Assembly (NCBI GenBank): GCA_030065575.1
Contig: JASJDZ010000012.1
Location: 1-41,351, forward strand
DNA length: 41,351 nucleotides
From: Acidimicrobiia bacterium
GTDB lineage: Bacteria; Actinomycetota; Acidimicrobiia; Spongiisociales; UBA5794
Reading direction: 5' to 3'
The notes below the pieces were generated by a model. That model ran no database searches. It was not told the origin of the DNA and was given only the letters and a program-made list of their open reading frames with translations. This document shows, in pieces, positions 40,062 to 41,351 of the stretch (within the stretch, counting starts at the first letter, position 1; every line of letters starts with the position of its first letter). The translations under genes and the position numbers were made by a program.

Positions 40062-40227
40062 GCATTCCCCCTAGCCAAAAACCTGATCGTGAAGCTACTT
40101 ACTGCTGGTATGTACTGCCACATATAGTGACCACTGCATCCACCCATATTCCCCTTTATTGAGTATACTACAATGCTAAATACTCTTACTTTGCGAGGCA
40201 AGTGCAAGCCAGCTAGCCGAATCTCGG
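40062..40227 (-). promoter_or_regulatory. AT-rich leader of the pilus operon
   Basis: This gene-free stretch is clearly richer in A and T than its surroundings and precedes the pilus operon. On the minus strand TATACT (40167-40162) is a good -10 candidate, but no good -35 lies 16-18 bases upstream, so an activator or another sigma factor may be needed. I looked for a c-di-GMP riboswitch and did not find a convincing one. Confidence 0.35.
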
Positions 40228-41163
40228 TCAACGCATAGCGTTCATGTGATGCCCCAAGGCTTGCTTCACCCTTGCGCCAACGGAGTAGGGGTCTTGCTTC
40301 AGATCCCACCATGTGAAGCGGAGTACGGTCCAACCGAGGACGACAGCGCTGTTCTGTTTGGCCCGATCTCGTCGAAAGGCGAGACGATCCAGATGGTGAC
40401 TCTCGCTGTCGAGTTCGATGAGAACCCGCGCCTCGGGGTAGGCGAAGTCGGCGCGGCAGACGAATTCGTCGTGATCGTTCCTCACGACGTATTGAGTTGC
40501 TGGCTTTGGGAGATGCAACTCGGCGACTGTCTTCAGGAATAGATCCTCGAGTGCACTCTCCGTGACGCCGTCCCACTGTCTCCGGGCCTCGAGGAGGGGC
40601 CGAACCGCTCCGACTCCCCGCCTTCCTCGGCGTCCGACCCTAGCTACGAAGCTCTCGACATCCTGTAGCGACAGGAGCTCTTTGCGCACCCCCGTTTCCA
40701 GAGCGGCCTCGACCAGCCACGGCTTGGTCGCTCCGAGATCAACCACGGTGCGGGCGGGCGTCGTGACGGGCAGCCCGATCTTCTCCACGACATCGTCGGG
40801 AATCAAGTCCCGCGATTCGTGAACAACGACACCGGGGCGACGAACTCGATCCCATCTGGTGGTGACAACGTGAATCCGACGGACACCCCTGCTCGCTAGG
40901 CCCCATACCTCGGCTGCCGTTTCATGCGACAAGGCTGCAAGCGCAGGTATGGACAGCACAGCGAGCGCCATTCGTTGCTGCAACGAATCCGGACTGCCGG
41001 CGATCGTGTATACCCCGGGCCAGACACGCAGGAATCTGCCGTCGCATGCGAAACGATCCAAGGTAGTGGGCGAAATGCCCGAATCGATGGCCTCGCCACG
41101 GGTGAATACCCCATATCGGCGAGACGCCCGCTCCGCAAGAAGTCGATAGTCGTTGTTGGTCAT
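40228..41163 (-). CDS. AbiEi-type N-terminal domain fused to a DUF559-like nuclease domain
   Basis: A 311-residue protein. The N-terminal 80 residues match the AbiEi antitoxin winged helix (YGVFTRGEAIDSGISPTTLDRF, GVYTIAGSP). A middle AbiEi-like region contains HVVTTRWDRVRRPGVVVHES and LPVTTPARTVVDLG. The C-terminal 90 residues form a DUF559/Vsr-like PD-(D/E)XK domain (CRADFAYPEARVLIELDSESHH, then GWTVLRFTWWDL). Such fusions are common single genes in actinobacteria and their role is unclear; no AbiEii toxin gene is next to it. The ATG at 41163 begins the conserved domain; the ribosome binding site is weak. The 48-bp repeat and an IS30-type element lie just upstream. Confidence 0.82.
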   Translation of the reverse strand: MTNNDYRLLAERASRRYGVFTRGEAIDSGISPTTLDRFACDGRFLRVWPGVYTIAGSPDSLQQRMALAVLSIPALAALSHETAAEVWGLASRGVRRIHVVTTRWDRVRRPGVVVHESRDLIPDDVVEKIGLPVTTPARTVVDLGATKPWLVEAALETGVRKELLSLQDVESFVARVGRRGRRGVGAVRPLLEARRQWDGVTESALEDLFLKTVAELHLPKPATQYVVRNDHDEFVCRADFAYPEARVLIELDSESHHLDRLAFRRDRAKQNSAVVLGWTVLRFTWWDLKQDPYSVGARVKQALGHHMNAMR

Positions 41164-41207
41164 GGGACCACTATGGGCCTTGGGTCTGACACACAACCGC
41201 CCTTCCC

Positions 41208-41229
41208 GTTTTGGCGGACACCAGGCCCG
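41208..41229. repeat. 48-bp palindromic repeat, copy 6, left half only
   Basis: GTTTTGGCGGACACCAGGCC plus two bases matches the first 22 bases of copy 5 and then stops at the edge of an IS30-like element, near the centre of the palindrome. Confidence 0.7.
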
Positions 41230-41351
41230 GCGGTTTCAAGGGTTGGTCGCGACGAGTTGGTTTAGTCGTTGTGCTGGGTTTTCCCAGTTGAGTGTTTCTC
41301 TTGGTCTGTTGTTGAGTGATCGTGCCATTTCGTCGAGGTCGTTTTGGGAGT
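41229..41351 (-). mobile_element. IS30-family element, one end
   Basis: The element enters from the right edge. Its terminal sequence begins at about 41229-41231 (CGGTTTCAAGGGTTGG) directly after the broken palindrome. The other end lies outside the window, so the length, the second inverted repeat and the target duplication cannot be seen. Confidence 0.7.
41236..41351 (-). CDS. IS30-family transposase, C-terminal end
   Basis: Thirty-seven residues and a stop codon (TGA at 41238-41236) are visible. The sequence [20 protein letters not shown] followed by [14 protein letters not shown] is the typical C-terminal end of IS30 transposases, in which LNxRPRxTLxxxxPxxxL is conserved after the DDE domain. 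Nothing can be said about whether the full gene is intact. Confidence 0.85.
   Translation of the reverse strand, partial: SQNDLDEMARSLNNRPRETLNWENPAQRLNQLVATNP

Noticed and set aside
40062-40227. c-di-GMP (GEMM) riboswitch upstream of the pilus operon
   Set aside because: A CTCGCAAAG segment recalls part of the motif, but the two stems and the conserved junctions cannot be assembled.

Overview
The window is GC-rich, densely coded bacterial chromosome. An actinobacterial source is suggested by the gene mix and codon use: a NarL/DesK two-component pair, a PIN-PhoH protein, a Tad/Flp pilus locus of actinobacterial layout, a CtaA/CtaB haem A pair, GTG starts, leaderless-looking starts, and a DUF4397 protein ending in S-layer homology repeats. 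Acidimicrobiia or a related lineage is my best guess, made from the style of the proteins and not from a search.

Layout. 1-3.1 kb: the edge of a gene behind a promoter flanked by paired palindromic sites, a two-component system, a DUF4386-like membrane protein and the stump of a Rossmann-fold gene. 3.1-3.75 kb: a selenocysteine tRNA gene followed by three tandem partial copies of its 3' end, most followed by a terminator hairpin. 3.8-12.4 kb: housekeeping genes (ferredoxin, CBS protein, HflX, MFS carrier, HIT, PIN-PhoH, GpsA, a winged-helix regulator with a small upstream ORF, Tag). 12.5-19.4 kb: secreted or surface proteins on either side of a DAHP-synthase-like/chorismate mutase fusion that sits behind a Phe/Tyr-rich leader peptide and terminator. 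19.4-26.2 kb: a YgjV-like protein, a lipoprotein gene with an in-frame UGA, the haem A operon, a methyltransferase, a hybrid kinase lacking its phospho-accepting His, and a B3/B4-domain protein. 26.3-31.0 kb: hypF-hypC-hypD-hypE for [NiFe]-hydrogenase maturation, without hydrogenase structural genes. 31.0-33.9 kb: lon, flanked by copies of a 48-bp palindromic repeat. 33.9-40.1 kb: eight tightly packed Tad/Flp pilus genes. 40.2 kb to the end: an AbiEi-N/DUF559 protein, a sixth copy of the 48-bp palindrome that is cut in half, and the C-terminal end of an IS30-type transposase.

Best leads. (i) tRNA-Sec shares the window with a lipoprotein ORF at 20403-20906 that stays open across a single in-frame UGA; a perfect 8-bp stem starts three bases after that UGA, so it may be a selenoprotein (a nonsense mutation is the alternative). 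(ii) The DAHP-synthase-like domain has lost all four metal ligands and other active-site residues, while its chorismate mutase partner looks intact and the gene lies behind a Phe/Tyr-type attenuator. (iii) The array of tRNA-Sec 3' ends. (iv) The 48-bp palindromes, one of them apparently split by an IS30-type element.
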